From Mariprofundus sp. (GTDB lineage: Bacteria; Pseudomonadota; Zetaproteobacteria; Mariprofundales; Mariprofundaceae), in the NCBI GenBank assembly GCA_021772775.1, contig JAJFLH010000014.1, positions 1 to 40,441 of the forward strand: a stretch of 40,441 nucleotides of DNA. The letters are read 5' to 3'. The notes under the pieces are model-generated. The model was not told the origin of the DNA. It searched no databases and saw only the letters and a program-made list of their open reading frames with translations. A program made the translations under genes and the position numbers. The number at the start of each line of letters is the position of its first letter. The first letter of the stretch is position 1. This document shows, in pieces, positions 24,932 to 33,895 of this stretch.

Positions 24932-25702
24932 TCAGGAGCGCATCTGTTTGGCCATGATACGCAGGCCAATGACCCTTGGGATCGTTTTTTGCATGGCGTA
25001 GAGAAGTTTATGGCGCCAGCCCGGAATGCAATAACCACCACCCTTTTTCAGTGTTCTCAGAGCTGCCTCAATGATAATGGCAATAGGTGTGCGAAAAAAA
25101 CTGCCTGTGCTGTGCGGCATGCCGGAGATTTCACGAAAACCAGTCGGTGATGGGCCGGGCGCTAGCGTGACAATCCTCAATTTTCCATCAAGTTCAATGC
25201 GTAGTGCCTCACTCCAGTAGGTTAAACCTGCTTTGGCTGCGGCATAAGTGCTCATATAAGGCAGGGGGTACTCTCCAGCCAGAGAGGAGACATTGATGAT
25301 GAATCCCTTGTTTCGTAACAGACCGGGCAGTAGTGCGTGAGTCAGGGCGATAGGGGCTTTGAGATCAGTTTTAATCACATCGATTTGAGGCACAACACCT
25401 GTTTGCAGAAAGCCACCCCAGATGCCAAAACCGGCATTGTTGACCAGTCCGATCAGGTTTTTCCCCTCAATAGCATGTAGTAGAGATGTAAGGCCGTGTT
25501 TGGCATTGAGGTCGGCCTGCACAATGCTATGGCGTTCCGGGTGTTTGAGTGTATTCATGGTCATTTGCAAACGCGCTTTGTCACGCCCATGTAATATTAG
25601 TGAGTAGTCTAAGAGTTCGAGCTGTTTGGCAAACTCCAGGCCGAAACCACCTGAGGCGCCTGTGATCAGTACTGTGTTCGCATTTGTCGACTGTTCAGGC
25701 AT
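24932..25702 (-). CDS. Short-chain dehydrogenase/reductase
   Basis: This 256-residue protein is a classical SDR: an NAD(P)-dependent oxidoreductase of unknown substrate. The cofactor loop is T14-G-A-S-G-G-F-G21. D64 stands in the A-D-L position, and N-N-A-G is at 88-91. The catalytic set is Ser 139/140, Y153 and K157 (Y-A-A-A-K). R40 after the second strand suggests preference for NADP(H). The C-terminal 40 residues are basic and hydrophobic (W-R-H-K-L-L-Y-A-M), as in SDRs that dock on membranes. The start overlaps the stop of the histidinol-phosphatase gene by 8 nt, so the two are an operon. Confidence 0.88.
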   Translation of the reverse strand: MPEQSTNANTVLITGASGGFGLEFAKQLELLDYSLILHGRDKARLQMTMNTLKHPERHSIVQADLNAKHGLTSLLHAIEGKNLIGLVNNAGFGIWGGFLQTGVVPQIDVIKTDLKAPIALTHALLPGLLRNKGFIINVSSLAGEYPLPYMSTYAAAKAGLTYWSEALRIELDGKLRIVTLAPGPSPTGFREISGMPHSTGSFFRTPIAIIIEAALRTLKKGGGYCIPGWRHKLLYAMQKTIPRVIGLRIMAKQMRS

Positions 25703-26519
25703 GAGTCAACGCAAGCATGGTCATATTTCGCTGTTTGAAGCTGGCGATCTCTTTCACGCCGAATGATTCAAGTATGTTTAAACATGTATCCATACCATAT
25801 CCTACCTCGACAGGTGAATGGGCATCGGAGCCAAAGGCAAACGGAATGCCCAGTTCTGCTGCACGCTGCACGATGCGATTGTGCGGATATATTTCTCCTA
25901 CCGGTTTACGCAAACCGGCCGAGCTGATCTCTAAGGCCGCACCAGATTTTAACACGGCTTGTAACATGCTCTCTTCGGATGATTTAATTCGACTGCTATG
26001 TTCATCGGCGCGATGACCAAACTTTTTAATCAGATCCGGGTGTCCAATGATATCAAACAGGCCGCTTTGAGCCGACTGCATGACCAGTTCAAAGTAGGCG
26101 CAATACGCATCGTCGTTCTTCCAATCATCCCATAAATGAATGCAATCAGGATTATCAAAACCCCAATCGCCTATATAATGTACTGAGCCGATGACATAAT
26201 CCCAATTGTGGGCTGCAATCATGGCCTCAACATAGGCTTCTGTACCGGGATGAAAGTCAGCCTCGAGTCCCACACGAACAGTGAGTTGATCAGATAGTGC
26301 ATCACGTGTCTGCTCAATTTCATTCAGATAAGCGTTTAACTCAGACCTATCCATGCGCCAGGCTTTATCAAAACCACCGGGCATAGGCGAGTGATCGGAC
26401 ATGCCAATCTCTTTAAGGCCGCAAGCAATGGCGGCATCAGCATAATCGCGCACACTGCCCGTCGCATGATTACAGCGAGGGGTGTGCATATGGTAGTCGG
26501 GGACGGGAGTAAAATTCAT
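25695..26519 (-). CDS. hisK: PHP-family histidinol-phosphatase
   Basis: This 274-residue metal-dependent phosphatase of the PHP superfamily likely removes phosphate from L-histidinol phosphate in histidine biosynthesis. Metal ligands visible are D-Y-H-M-H (H10, H12), H18, M-S-D-H-S, the Glu in G-L-E-A-D-F, the His in I-G-S-V-H-Y, G-H-P-D and the terminal G-S-D-A-H-S. Length matches HisK/HisJ-type enzymes. No clear ribosome binding site precedes the ATG. The next gene overlaps it by 8 nt. Other PHP phosphoesterases look similar, so the substrate is a family-based assignment and the hisK symbol is used loosely. Confidence 0.8.
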   Translation of the reverse strand: MNFTPVPDYHMHTPRCNHATGSVRDYADAAIACGLKEIGMSDHSPMPGGFDKAWRMDRSELNAYLNEIEQTRDALSDQLTVRVGLEADFHPGTEAYVEAMIAAHNWDYVIGSVHYIGDWGFDNPDCIHLWDDWKNDDAYCAYFELVMQSAQSGLFDIIGHPDLIKKFGHRADEHSSRIKSSEESMLQAVLKSGAALEISSAGLRKPVGEIYPHNRIVQRAAELGIPFAFGSDAHSPVEVGYGMDTCLNILESFGVKEIASFKQRNMTMLALTHA

Positions 26520-26602
26520 AAGCGCAAGTCTAGACCAGCAAGAAGTTGCTGCAATATTTTGAAAGAAAATATCCCCTCAAAAAAATAATTGAAGAAAAGC
26601 GG

Positions 26603-26630
26603 TTGACACTGCCTCCGAAATTTTGATACT
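26603..26630 (+). promoter_or_regulatory. Promoter of tRNA-Lys
   Basis: TTGACA (26603-26608) and GATACT (26625-26630) are separated by 16 bp. A GC-rich stretch (cgcgccgc) follows at the expected start site, a discriminator typical of stringently controlled stable-RNA promoters. Confidence 0.8.
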
Positions 26631-26667
26631 TCGCGCCGCAACGGAGAAGAGACGTCTCCTAGCACAT

Positions 26668-26743
26668 GCACCTATAGCTCAGTTGGTAGAGTAGCGGACT
26701 TTTAATCCGTGGGCCCTTGGTTCGAGTCCAAGTGGGTGCACCA
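26668..26743 (+). tRNA. tRNA-Lys (anticodon TTT)
   Basis: A 76-nt cloverleaf is visible. The acceptor GCACCTA pairs with TGGGTGC, the D-arm is GCTC...GAGT, and the anticodon stem GCGGA/TCCGT encloses the loop CTTTTAA with anticodon TTT (26701-26703). The T-arm is CTTGG-TTCGAGT-CCAAG, the discriminator is A, and CCA is encoded. It decodes AAA/AAG lysine codons. It stands alone, with its own promoter and terminator. Confidence 0.97.
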
Positions 26744-26750
26744 TAAACAA

Positions 26751-26785
26751 AAGGGTCAGACTTAACGGTCTGGCCCTTTTTTTTT
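26751..26785 (+). terminator. Terminator of tRNA-Lys
   Basis: AAGGGTCAGAC (26751-26761) pairs with GTCTGGCCCTT (26768-26778, one G-T wobble), followed by a run of nine T residues. The roughly 300 bp from here to the next gene are AT-rich, and I see nothing definite in them. Confidence 0.92.
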
Positions 26786-27081
26786 GTTGCCATTTTCATG
26801 TTGTCGAATAGGCAGCACAAGAATTAGTCTCGGATTCGAAAAATATAAATAGCTTATAAAGTACATTTAACCCGGTTAATTATTTAGTGCTTCATACCTA
26901 ACGTTATACATATCAATATACACTTATGTTTAACAGCTGTATTTAGGGTTATAATAAGGTGATGCTTGTTTGACGCTTTTAGGATTGCATCCTATGCTCA
27001 ATCTACTTAATGGGGGATTGTTTATGTGCTCAAAAAGATACTTCTACTTATTTATAAGTTAGCCATCACAAATAGGTAACT

Positions 27082-27849
27082 ATGGCCTCGAACAAAAAAG
27101 AACAGATATGTAAATTATTGAAAAGTATTGAAAGTGGTGACCCAGAGGCCATTTCAGTAGTCAATGAAGATAAATATATCCAGCACAACCCTCAAACACA
27201 CGAAGGCAGTGAAGGACTTGCTTCCTTGTTTGAGCGATTATCCAAAACATCTCCTCGAGTAAATATTGTTCGCGTTTTCGAGGATCATGATTTTGTCTTC
27301 GCACATACGGAATATGACTTTGCCAAAAGAAATATAGGCTTCGAAATTTTTCGCTTCCATGAAGGTCAAGCGATAGAGCATTGGGATAATATTCAAAAAA
27401 GAGAAGAGCCGAACATTTCTGGCCGCTCGATGGTTGATGGTGTAACTGAAGTTGCAGACCATGATAAGACTGAAATTAACCGTAAAGTGATTCAATCATT
27501 TGTAGAAGGCGTATTGATCAATAGCGACCAAGAAAAATTAGATGATTATATAAATCCAGAAACGTATATGGAACACAACCCGAAAATGGGCGATGACCTC
27601 GCAGGTTTGCGAACCATTCTGGCTAACGATGATATGGCCAACTCAGTTCCTGTGAACTACAGGAAGTGTCATCGAATATTGGCAGAAGGTAATTTTGTAC
27701 TTTCCGTATGCGAAGGTGATGCAAACGAGATGTATTCTTCCTTTTTTGATCTCTATCGTTTGGTAGCCGGTAAAATAGTTGAGCATTGGGATACAAGAGA
27801 AACTATTGCTCCGCGCAGCGAATGGAAAAACAATAATGGTAAATTCTAA
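27082..27849 (+). CDS. Tandem SnoaL/NTF2-like domain protein
   Basis: This 255-residue protein contains two copies of a cone-shaped SnoaL/NTF2-like fold. Each copy has the pattern Y-I-Q-H-N-P or Y-M-E-H-N-P, a later D-x-V-F-A-H or N-F-V-L-S-V strand, and a final I-E-H-W-D or V-E-H-W-D: copy 1 at about 8-105, copy 2 at about 135-245. The conserved E-H-W-D ends match the 'nuclear transport factor 2 family' ester/lactone-type proteins. The fold binds small hydrophobic ligands; the substrate is unknown. The gene stands alone. There is no signal peptide, so it is probably cytoplasmic. Confidence 0.78.
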   Translation: MASNKKEQICKLLKSIESGDPEAISVVNEDKYIQHNPQTHEGSEGLASLFERLSKTSPRVNIVRVFEDHDFVFAHTEYDFAKRNIGFEIFRFHEGQAIEHWDNIQKREEPNISGRSMVDGVTEVADHDKTEINRKVIQSFVEGVLINSDQEKLDDYINPETYMEHNPKMGDDLAGLRTILANDDMANSVPVNYRKCHRILAEGNFVLSVCEGDANEMYSSFFDLYRLVAGKIVEHWDTRETIAPRSEWKNNNGKF

Positions 27850-27914
27850 ATAGTTGTTCAGTCCGACAATAAGGATACTTGAAAGCTCGCGCTACTTGCG
27901 TAGGCGTTAGCCAA

Positions 27915-28021
27915 CAAGAATATAGAGCATGGCTCGTTCTTTTTCGAACTATCAGTGACCCCATTGCTCGCTCTTTTTGGACTATCGCGCAGCCCAGAGC
28001 AACCCCATTGCTCTGGGCTGC
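27915..28021. repeat. Repeated blocks and 14-bp perfect hairpin upstream of ppiD
   Basis: Two similar blocks follow each other (GCTCGTTCTTTTTCGAACTA near 27931 and GCTCGCTCTTTTTGGACTAT near 27966). ACCCCATTGCTC occurs twice (about 27958 and 28002). The second copy lies in a perfect stem: GCAGCCCAGAGCAA (27989-28002) pairs with TTGCTCTGGGCTGC (28008-28021) around CCCCA. There is no T-tract on either side. The region is probably an intergenic repeat element; no gene is seen from 27850 to 28112. Confidence 0.55.
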
Positions 28022-28112
28022 TTGCTTAGGTAGCGTGCCGAGTCCTTAAAAAATGGTGAATTGGCACTGCTTTATTATCTGTTCACCTGATTCTTTTAAC
28101 TGAGGTTTAATC

Positions 28113-30020
28113 ATGCTCGAAACAATGCGTAATCATGCGAAGTCCTGGGTCGCAAAAATCATCCTTGGTGGCATCGCGCTATCGTTTGTTTTATGGGGTG
28201 TCGGCGATTATTTTACAGGTGGTAACACTCAACCTGTTGCTATGATTAATGATAGTCCTGTTGGTAACGGTGAGTTCAATAATGCTTATAACCGTCAAGT
28301 GAATTACTATCGTTCAATGTTGGGGAAACAGTTCTCTAAGGATCTGCTTAAATCACTGAATGTGAAAGACAATACCTTACAAACGATTATTAATCGTAGA
28401 ATTATGTTGGACGTTGCGTCTGAAATGGGGCTGACGGCTCCGAACGCGGTAGTGATTGCCACGGTTACAAATAATCCTTCGTTCCAATCTGCAGGCTCAT
28501 TTGATCCTAAACGTTATCAGGTTCTGACACGTAATATGGGATTTGGATCAGAACAGGATTTCGAAAATGATGTGCGCCTTAATGTGATGGTTGATGCGTT
28601 GCAACAAGCAATCGTCGGATCTGTTCAAGTGAGTGATGCTGAAATTCGTGAGCGTTTTGATCGTGAATATGAGCAACGTGTCTTGGCTGCCGTTGTTGTT
28701 GACCCGGCTAGTTTGATGGATCAGGTGAGTGTGAATGACGCTGATGCAAAGGCTTGGTATGAAGGGCATACGGGCGATTACAAGTCACCGCTGCGCATTA
28801 AAGTAAATGTGGTGGAGATTAATCCAACTACTCTGGCTGCTGATATGAGTGTGGATGAAGCACAAGTTCTGGCGGCTTATGAAGCGCGCAAGGGTAATTT
28901 AACTGAAGTTGAACAACGTAAAGCAAGTCATATTTTGATTAAAACAAAACCAGAATCATCACAGGATGAGCGTGTAGCAGCGCGTAAGAAACTGCAAGCA
29001 GTGCAGGCACGCCTTAAAGCGGGTGAAACATTTGCTAAACTGGCCAAAGAAGTCTCTGAAGATGGTGCAGCACCAAAAGGTGGGGATCTTGGTTGGTTTA
29101 AATCAGGCGCAATGGTGAGTGCTTTTGATCAGGTCGTATTCGCAATGGATAAGGGCAGCGTCAGTGACATCGTAGAAACTCAGTTTGGTTATCACCTGAT
29201 TGAGTTGAATGATATTCGTCCGGGTGCTGAAAAAAGCTATGCAGATGTGAAGGATATGCTACGCACTGAGCTGGTTCAGGCGGCTGCTAGTGAAGAGGCT
29301 TATAACTTATCTCAGGATTTGGATAATGCACTGGGTATGGAAGATTCATTGAAAGCTGCTGCTGACTCTATGAATTTGAACGTAACTTCTACAGCTGCTG
29401 TGAGTATGCAGGAAGCAGAAACAATAGCGTCGCTAATCGATGCAGAAGTTCGTTCGAAGGCTTTTGCTACCTTGCCAGGTCAGCCGGTCGAAATTGTAGA
29501 GACTGATAGTGGCATGTTTGTGGCCTTTGAAGTGCTGGAACGTATTGAACCTGATGTTATGCCATATGAAGAGGTGGCGAAAAAAGCTAAGGCCCATGCC
29601 AAAGTCGAAGCGGCCAATAAGAAGGCTCGTGATATAGCGGATCAGATTCGTAACTCGACTGGAAAAACACTGGATCAATTGGCTCAGCAATATGGTCAAC
29701 CTAAATATATCTCTAAAGCTGTGCGTAGTAATGGCGTTGGTGACACGGCTTCATGGTTGAGCCGCAGCCTGCTTAATCGTGCTTTTAATACGGACTCTGG
29801 AGAGTGGGTGGCTGAGTCAATCAATGTGCCTCAGGGTTATGCGGCTGTGCGCGTAGAGAAAGCGGTTGCTCCATCAGATGAAGAGTTTAATGGTAAGAAA
29901 GATACGATCAGAAAAGAAGTTGTGAAAGCCAAGGGCGAAGTTCGTTTTACTCGCTGGATGACCTCAGTTCGTGATCGTTACGAAATTGTAACGAATGAAA
30001 AAGAGTTGGAGCGCTTCTAA
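28113..30020 (+). CDS. ppiD: PpiD-type periplasmic folding chaperone / peptidyl-prolyl isomerase
   Basis: This 635-residue membrane-anchored chaperone is expected to assist proteins leaving the Sec translocon on the periplasmic side. A short cytoplasmic N-terminus (M-L-E-T-M-R-N-H-A-K-S-W) leads into one membrane segment (13-30). A SurA-N-like helical domain follows (about 35-190, starting at the P-V-A-M-I-N-D strand). A parvulin domain is at about 270-370 (K-A-S-H-I-L-I, then G-G-D-L-G-W-F, then F-G-Y-H-L-I). The C-terminal part resembles the second half of PpiD. Length is close to the roughly 620 residues usual for PpiD. A terminator follows. It faces the convergent lpxK gene. Confidence 0.92.
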   Translation: MLETMRNHAKSWVAKIILGGIALSFVLWGVGDYFTGGNTQPVAMINDSPVGNGEFNNAYNRQVNYYRSMLGKQFSKDLLKSLNVKDNTLQTIINRRIMLDVASEMGLTAPNAVVIATVTNNPSFQSAGSFDPKRYQVLTRNMGFGSEQDFENDVRLNVMVDALQQAIVGSVQVSDAEIRERFDREYEQRVLAAVVVDPASLMDQVSVNDADAKAWYEGHTGDYKSPLRIKVNVVEINPTTLAADMSVDEAQVLAAYEARKGNLTEVEQRKASHILIKTKPESSQDERVAARKKLQAVQARLKAGETFAKLAKEVSEDGAAPKGGDLGWFKSGAMVSAFDQVVFAMDKGSVSDIVETQFGYHLIELNDIRPGAEKSYADVKDMLRTELVQAAASEEAYNLSQDLDNALGMEDSLKAAADSMNLNVTSTAAVSMQEAETIASLIDAEVRSKAFATLPGQPVEIVETDSGMFVAFEVLERIEPDVMPYEEVAKKAKAHAKVEAANKKARDIADQIRNSTGKTLDQLAQQYGQPKYISKAVRSNGVGDTASWLSRSLLNRAFNTDSGEWVAESINVPQGYAAVRVEKAVAPSDEEFNGKKDTIRKEVVKAKGEVRFTRWMTSVRDRYEIVTNEKELERF

Positions 30021-30049
30021 GCTTCCTCAAAATTGTTCAAATGTATTTA

Positions 30050-30076
30050 AACCCTGTCGCTTGCGGCGGGGTTTTT
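30050..30076 (+). terminator. Terminator of ppiD
   Basis: AACCCTGTCGC pairs with GCGGCGGGGTT (including wobbles), followed by five T residues. It overlaps the end of the convergent lpxK gene. Confidence 0.75.
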
Positions 30077-31085
30077 ACGTTGAGACTGGGAATGCCTTAT
30101 TCTGCGCCGAAGGCAGATAGTTTTGAATAGCAGCCAATAGATCGGGGGCAGCGCTGCCTTGTTGTTGCAGTAGCCATAAGGGTTGATCTTTTGGCCATAG
30201 CGCTTGCAGTTTAACCGCATCTTTGGCGGTGATGGCAATATCGCTATGTAAATTTAATATCTGTTTAACATCCTTAGCATTAAATGGATGATGATCTGGA
30301 TAGGCTTTGTCGCCGGCTAGAGTGAGGCCTGTGTCTATAAGGTCATCGAAGAAACGATGAGGCCGGGCAATGGCGGTGACGGCATAGACAGACTCCGGGA
30401 CGGCTGCGCCGCTGTGCATGATATCTATAATATCGACCGGTTTCGTCAGCCATTGCCATTCTGCTTTATCTGTTAAGGGCGGGTATGGTTTGTGTGTCGA
30501 ACTGCTAGCCGTGCGGATGATCATGTCGGCGCGTGAAAGTGATTCAACCGGTTCACGCAGAGGGCCAGCTGGAATTTGATGGCCATTACCAATGCCGATC
30601 TGAGGAATCAGTACGAGATCACAGCAGCGTCCCAGATGCCTGTATTGGAAGCCATCATCGAGAATGAGGACGTCACCAAGCTCTGCAGCCATGTGAGAGG
30701 CTGCAATGCGATCACTGGCTGCAATAACCGGGCAGCTGGATAGATCAGCCAGCATTTTTGCTTCATCACCAATGTCTTTTGCCAGATCATCAGAGCAGAC
30801 CTGTTTGGGTACTCTGTTTTTCCCGCCATCACCGCGACAGAGAATGACCGGGGCATGGCCCTGCTGTTTCAATTGATCTGCCAGCCATAATACAAAGGGG
30901 GTTTTTCCACTGCCGCCAGCCGTAATATTGCCAACGGAAATCATCGGGATAGGGGGGCATAACACGATGTTTGCACGTTTGTTCAAATGAATCTGGCTGA
31001 TGGTCGAATAGATCGGTTCAATGCAACGCAACCATAAGGGCGGTGGTGAGTGTCGCCACCACATTGTTTCAAACCAGTTATGCAT
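30075..31085 (-). CDS. lpxK: Tetraacyldisaccharide 4'-kinase
   Basis: This 336-residue inner-membrane kinase adds the 4'-phosphate to the lipid A disaccharide precursor, using ATP. The start at 31085 (M-H-N-W-F-E-T-M-W-W) gives the amphipathic N-terminus usual for LpxK. A longer frame beginning at 31178 would run into waaA and is rejected. The P-loop is G-N-I-T-A-G-G-S-G-K-T-P-F. The conserved L-D-D-G-F-Q-Y-R-H-L block and the R-P-H-R-F-F strand (A-I-A-R-P) are present. It begins 10 nt after the waaA stop codon, so the two lipid A/LPS inner-core genes form an operon. Confidence 0.95.
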   Translation of the reverse strand: MHNWFETMWWRHSPPPLWLRCIEPIYSTISQIHLNKRANIVLCPPIPMISVGNITAGGSGKTPFVLWLADQLKQQGHAPVILCRGDGGKNRVPKQVCSDDLAKDIGDEAKMLADLSSCPVIAASDRIAASHMAAELGDVLILDDGFQYRHLGRCCDLVLIPQIGIGNGHQIPAGPLREPVESLSRADMIIRTASSSTHKPYPPLTDKAEWQWLTKPVDIIDIMHSGAAVPESVYAVTAIARPHRFFDDLIDTGLTLAGDKAYPDHHPFNAKDVKQILNLHSDIAITAKDAVKLQALWPKDQPLWLLQQQGSAAPDLLAAIQNYLPSAQNKAFPVST

Positions 31086-31095
31086 GTTTAGTAAG

Positions 31096-32304
31096 TTATC
31101 TGTCACTGTTGTTGATGGTAGGTAACCATGTCTGGATCGCATCAAGCATGTGATCGAGTACATGAGAACGATCTTCAATGAACAGAGCAGCTGCCGCGTG
31201 TAACGCTTTGAGCTCTTGCGGGTGTGTCAGCAGGCGAGAAATAGCAGCTTCGATTTCCCGATCATCGTGGCAGATGATAGCCGCTTCTGCTTTTTGCATA
31301 TCGGCCATGATATCGCGGAAATTTTGCACATGCGGCCCACTGACAATGCCACGTCCACAAATGGCTGCTTCAAGCGGATTGTGGCCGCCAATGTTTTGCA
31401 GGCTGCCAGCAATAATGACGGCATCGGCGATACTGTAGAGCTCACTTAAAAGCCCCATGGCATCAAGTAACAGGATATCAGTGGTATTCATTTCAGTGTC
31501 GGGTCGTTGTTCTGACCAACGTGATAATGAATGCCCGCGCTCTCGGACCAGCTCAGCAACCTGATCAAAACGTTCAGGATGACGTGGCACTATAACAGTC
31601 AACAGCTCCGGACAGAGAGCATGCCAGGCAGGCCACATGTTGAGTAAACGGGCATCTTCACCCTCATGGGTGCTGGCGATCACCAGAATTGGACGTTTGC
31701 AACTTGTATCAAGTTTCTGTCGCAGAGCGTTGGCATCAACGTCAGGCCGGCGGACGGCATATTTCAGGTTACCAACGGTTTGAACTTTTGAGCTGCTTAT
31801 ACCCAAAGCTATTAATCGATCACGATCAATGTTGCTCTGTGCTAAAAACATGTGAACCGGTGATAGCCAGCGTTTCCATAACCAGCCAGTTGCTTGATAG
31901 CGGGGGAATGAACGGTCGGAAATGCGTGTGTTAATGCCTATGACCGGGATCTGTTGTCTGCGGCAGGCAGCTAACATGCCGGGCCAAAACTCAGTTTCGG
32001 CTAACAGCAGCAGAGCCGGCTTTAGCTGGCGAATCATGCGCGCCATGGCAGTGGGTAGATCCCAGGGTAAAAATGATAATGAAATATCGTCGCCGAGCAG
32101 TCGTTCAGCATGTTTAAAGCCGGTTGCAGTGACAACAGTAAGATGTATCTGTTGCCCTTGCTCCAGCAGAGCGCGAATCAGCGGTGCCACTGAGCTGACT
32201 TCACCGACTGAACAAGCATGCAGCCAAACAGATCCCGCCCTAGCTGGTGGAAGTTCAAGGGCAAATTGTTGACGCCATTTTATGGAGGGGGTCAGCTTAC
32301 TCAT
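31096..32304 (-). CDS. waaA: 3-deoxy-D-manno-octulosonic acid (Kdo) transferase
   Basis: This 402-residue glycosyltransferase transfers Kdo from CMP-Kdo to lipid IVA, linking lipid A to the core sugar. Family motifs are W-L-H-A-C-S-V-G-E (N-terminal domain), E-T-E-F-W-P, A-S-T-H-E-G-E, V-P-R-H-P-E-R-F and G-G-H-N-P-L-E-A. Compared with well-known WaaA proteins of about 425 residues, it lacks the N-terminal hydrophobic anchor. The open frame upstream offers no start that would restore it. The enzyme may therefore bind the membrane only peripherally, or the true start may be non-standard. It is cotranscribed with lpxK. Confidence 0.94.
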   Translation of the reverse strand: MSKLTPSIKWRQQFALELPPARAGSVWLHACSVGEVSSVAPLIRALLEQGQQIHLTVVTATGFKHAERLLGDDISLSFLPWDLPTAMARMIRQLKPALLLLAETEFWPGMLAACRRQQIPVIGINTRISDRSFPRYQATGWLWKRWLSPVHMFLAQSNIDRDRLIALGISSSKVQTVGNLKYAVRRPDVDANALRQKLDTSCKRPILVIASTHEGEDARLLNMWPAWHALCPELLTVIVPRHPERFDQVAELVRERGHSLSRWSEQRPDTEMNTTDILLLDAMGLLSELYSIADAVIIAGSLQNIGGHNPLEAAICGRGIVSGPHVQNFRDIMADMQKAEAAIICHDDREIEAAISRLLTHPQELKALHAAAALFIEDRSHVLDHMLDAIQTWLPTINNSDR

Positions 32305-32418
32305 CGGCGTATTGGAACAGGAAGGTGTGCTTTGTGCCAGTATCTAACGAAAAGATGAGTCTATTGTGGCCCTGTTTTTGCTTATACATCTGCATACTTG
32401 CTCAGAAGGGCTTCAATT

Positions 32419-33807
32419 ATGATTATTACTGTGCTTTCTATCGCTGCGATTCTTTATTTGGCTCTGCAATTGGAGGATAAGGTCAACCTTCCCTCACCGG
32501 TTGGGCTGATTGCTTTGTCTATTGGCTTTCACATGTTGTTTGGCGATCTTTTTATGCTTACTGGTGATGCAGAACATTTTGCTGCTTTGGTGATTTTACT
32601 GTTACCAATTCTACTGATTGCCGATTCTCTTGAGCTGAAATGGGATGAGCTCAAAGAGCATGGTCTAAGTCTTTTTTACCTGGCAGTAGTGGCTGTATCT
32701 CTTTCTGTGCTAACGGCTCTACTGGTTGGGGATACTCTGTTTGATCAGTATAACCTGTCGATGGCGGCTATTATATTACTCTTTGCTATGGTACTGGCAA
32801 CAGACCCGGTGTCGGTGGTTAGTATCTTTTCCAACTTTGAGTTGCCGCACAAGCTGAAGATTTTGTGTGAAGGTGAAAGCCTGTTTAATGATGCAACTGC
32901 GTTGATTGTGTTCGTGTTTATTGGCCTGTATGCGCTTGATGGTGGTGCTATTACGTTTGGCTATGTCGCAGAAACCAGTGTGGTTGTGGTGGTAGGTTCT
33001 GCTCTATTTGGTGCCTTTATTGGTTACCTGGGTTTAATTGCCATGAAAACAACAACGAATCGTATTGCTGAATTACTGGTGCTTATTTTGACTGGTTATG
33101 GTGCTTTTGAGCTGTCAGAACATTTTTATGTGTTGTTGAATTTGTTCGGTGCCCATTCGCATATGCATTTATCTGGCATTCTGGCCTGTATTTTTTCTAC
33201 AGTGACAGTTCATCATATGATGAGTAAGGCCATTGCTGATGATGATGCGGCGCTGGAAAGAGAAGAGGATGTGATTCAACGTGAATCATTGGCTGAAAAA
33301 AGTTCACGCAGCCTGATTCATCAAGCGATTGATAAAATTAAAGCCACCGTTGAAGAACGTGATCGCCATATGCGCACCAAAGAAGATATCCAGTTATTGG
33401 CTATTGTGGCTAATACTATGCTGTTTGTTGCAATGGCAGAGATCGTAGATCTTGAATTGTTATGGCAATATAAAACAGAAATTATGGTCATGTTTTTAGC
33501 TACCACAGTGATTCGTGCCGCGATGATGGCTAAATTTGCTTTCCTGACCAATCAGACCGATAAAATGAGCAATGTGAATTTTCGCTGGTGGGGTGTATTG
33601 ACCTTTGCCGGTATCAAAGGTGGTTTGTCCGTGGTGATGTTGATGATGATCCCTTCCACGTTTGAACATTTGGAGATGTTTAAAGCTATTGTGGTTGGTG
33701 TGATCATGCTCTCTACATTTATCTATTCGTTCATCCTGCTGGTGATTATTGGCAAGAACAAAGAGATATTTGCAAAAGAGTTAGAAGAAGAAGGTGGTCA
33801 TTACTGA
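32419..33807 (+). CDS. CPA1-family sodium/proton antiporter
   Basis: The start at ATG 32419 is chosen because AGAAGGG lies 8 nt upstream; an in-frame TTG at 32398 lacks this. The 462-residue protein has 10-12 predicted membrane helices and the CPA1 signatures A-T-D-P-V-S-V (T128, D129) and G-E-S-L-F-N-D-A-T-A-L (N157, D158). The N-D pair is typical of electroneutral NhaP/NHE-type exchangers. A charged cytoplasmic segment, D-D-D-A-A-L-E-R-E-E-D (about 274-285) with R-D-R-H-M, interrupts the helices. F-A-G-I-K-G-G-L-S follows. It exchanges Na+ or K+ for H+ across the inner membrane; ion choice is not readable from sequence. Confidence 0.9.
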   Translation: MIITVLSIAAILYLALQLEDKVNLPSPVGLIALSIGFHMLFGDLFMLTGDAEHFAALVILLLPILLIADSLELKWDELKEHGLSLFYLAVVAVSLSVLTALLVGDTLFDQYNLSMAAIILLFAMVLATDPVSVVSIFSNFELPHKLKILCEGESLFNDATALIVFVFIGLYALDGGAITFGYVAETSVVVVVGSALFGAFIGYLGLIAMKTTTNRIAELLVLILTGYGAFELSEHFYVLLNLFGAHSHMHLSGILACIFSTVTVHHMMSKAIADDDAALEREEDVIQRESLAEKSSRSLIHQAIDKIKATVEERDRHMRTKEDIQLLAIVANTMLFVAMAEIVDLELLWQYKTEIMVMFLATTVIRAAMMAKFAFLTNQTDKMSNVNFRWWGVLTFAGIKGGLSVVMLMMIPSTFEHLEMFKAIVVGVIMLSTFIYSFILLVIIGKNKEIFAKELEEEGGHY

Positions 33808-33859
33808 TTGATGAGGTGATTTGGAACTCCCCACTGATGAACTCTCATCAATCAGAATG

Positions 33860-33890
33860 AAAAAGGCCCTGCATCGCAGGGCCTTTTTTA
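33860..33890. terminator. Strong bidirectional terminator after the antiporter gene
   Basis: AAAAAGGCCCTGC pairs with GCAGGGCCTTTTTT around a 3-nt loop, with T-runs in both directions. It ends the antiporter transcript on the plus strand and could also stop pflA-side transcription on the minus strand. Confidence 0.92.
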
Positions 33891-33895
33891 AACGG

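Noticed and set aside
31086-31178. N-terminal extension of LpxK
   Set aside because: It would overlap the end of waaA, and the extension does not resemble the LpxK N-terminus, which begins at the M-H-N-W start.
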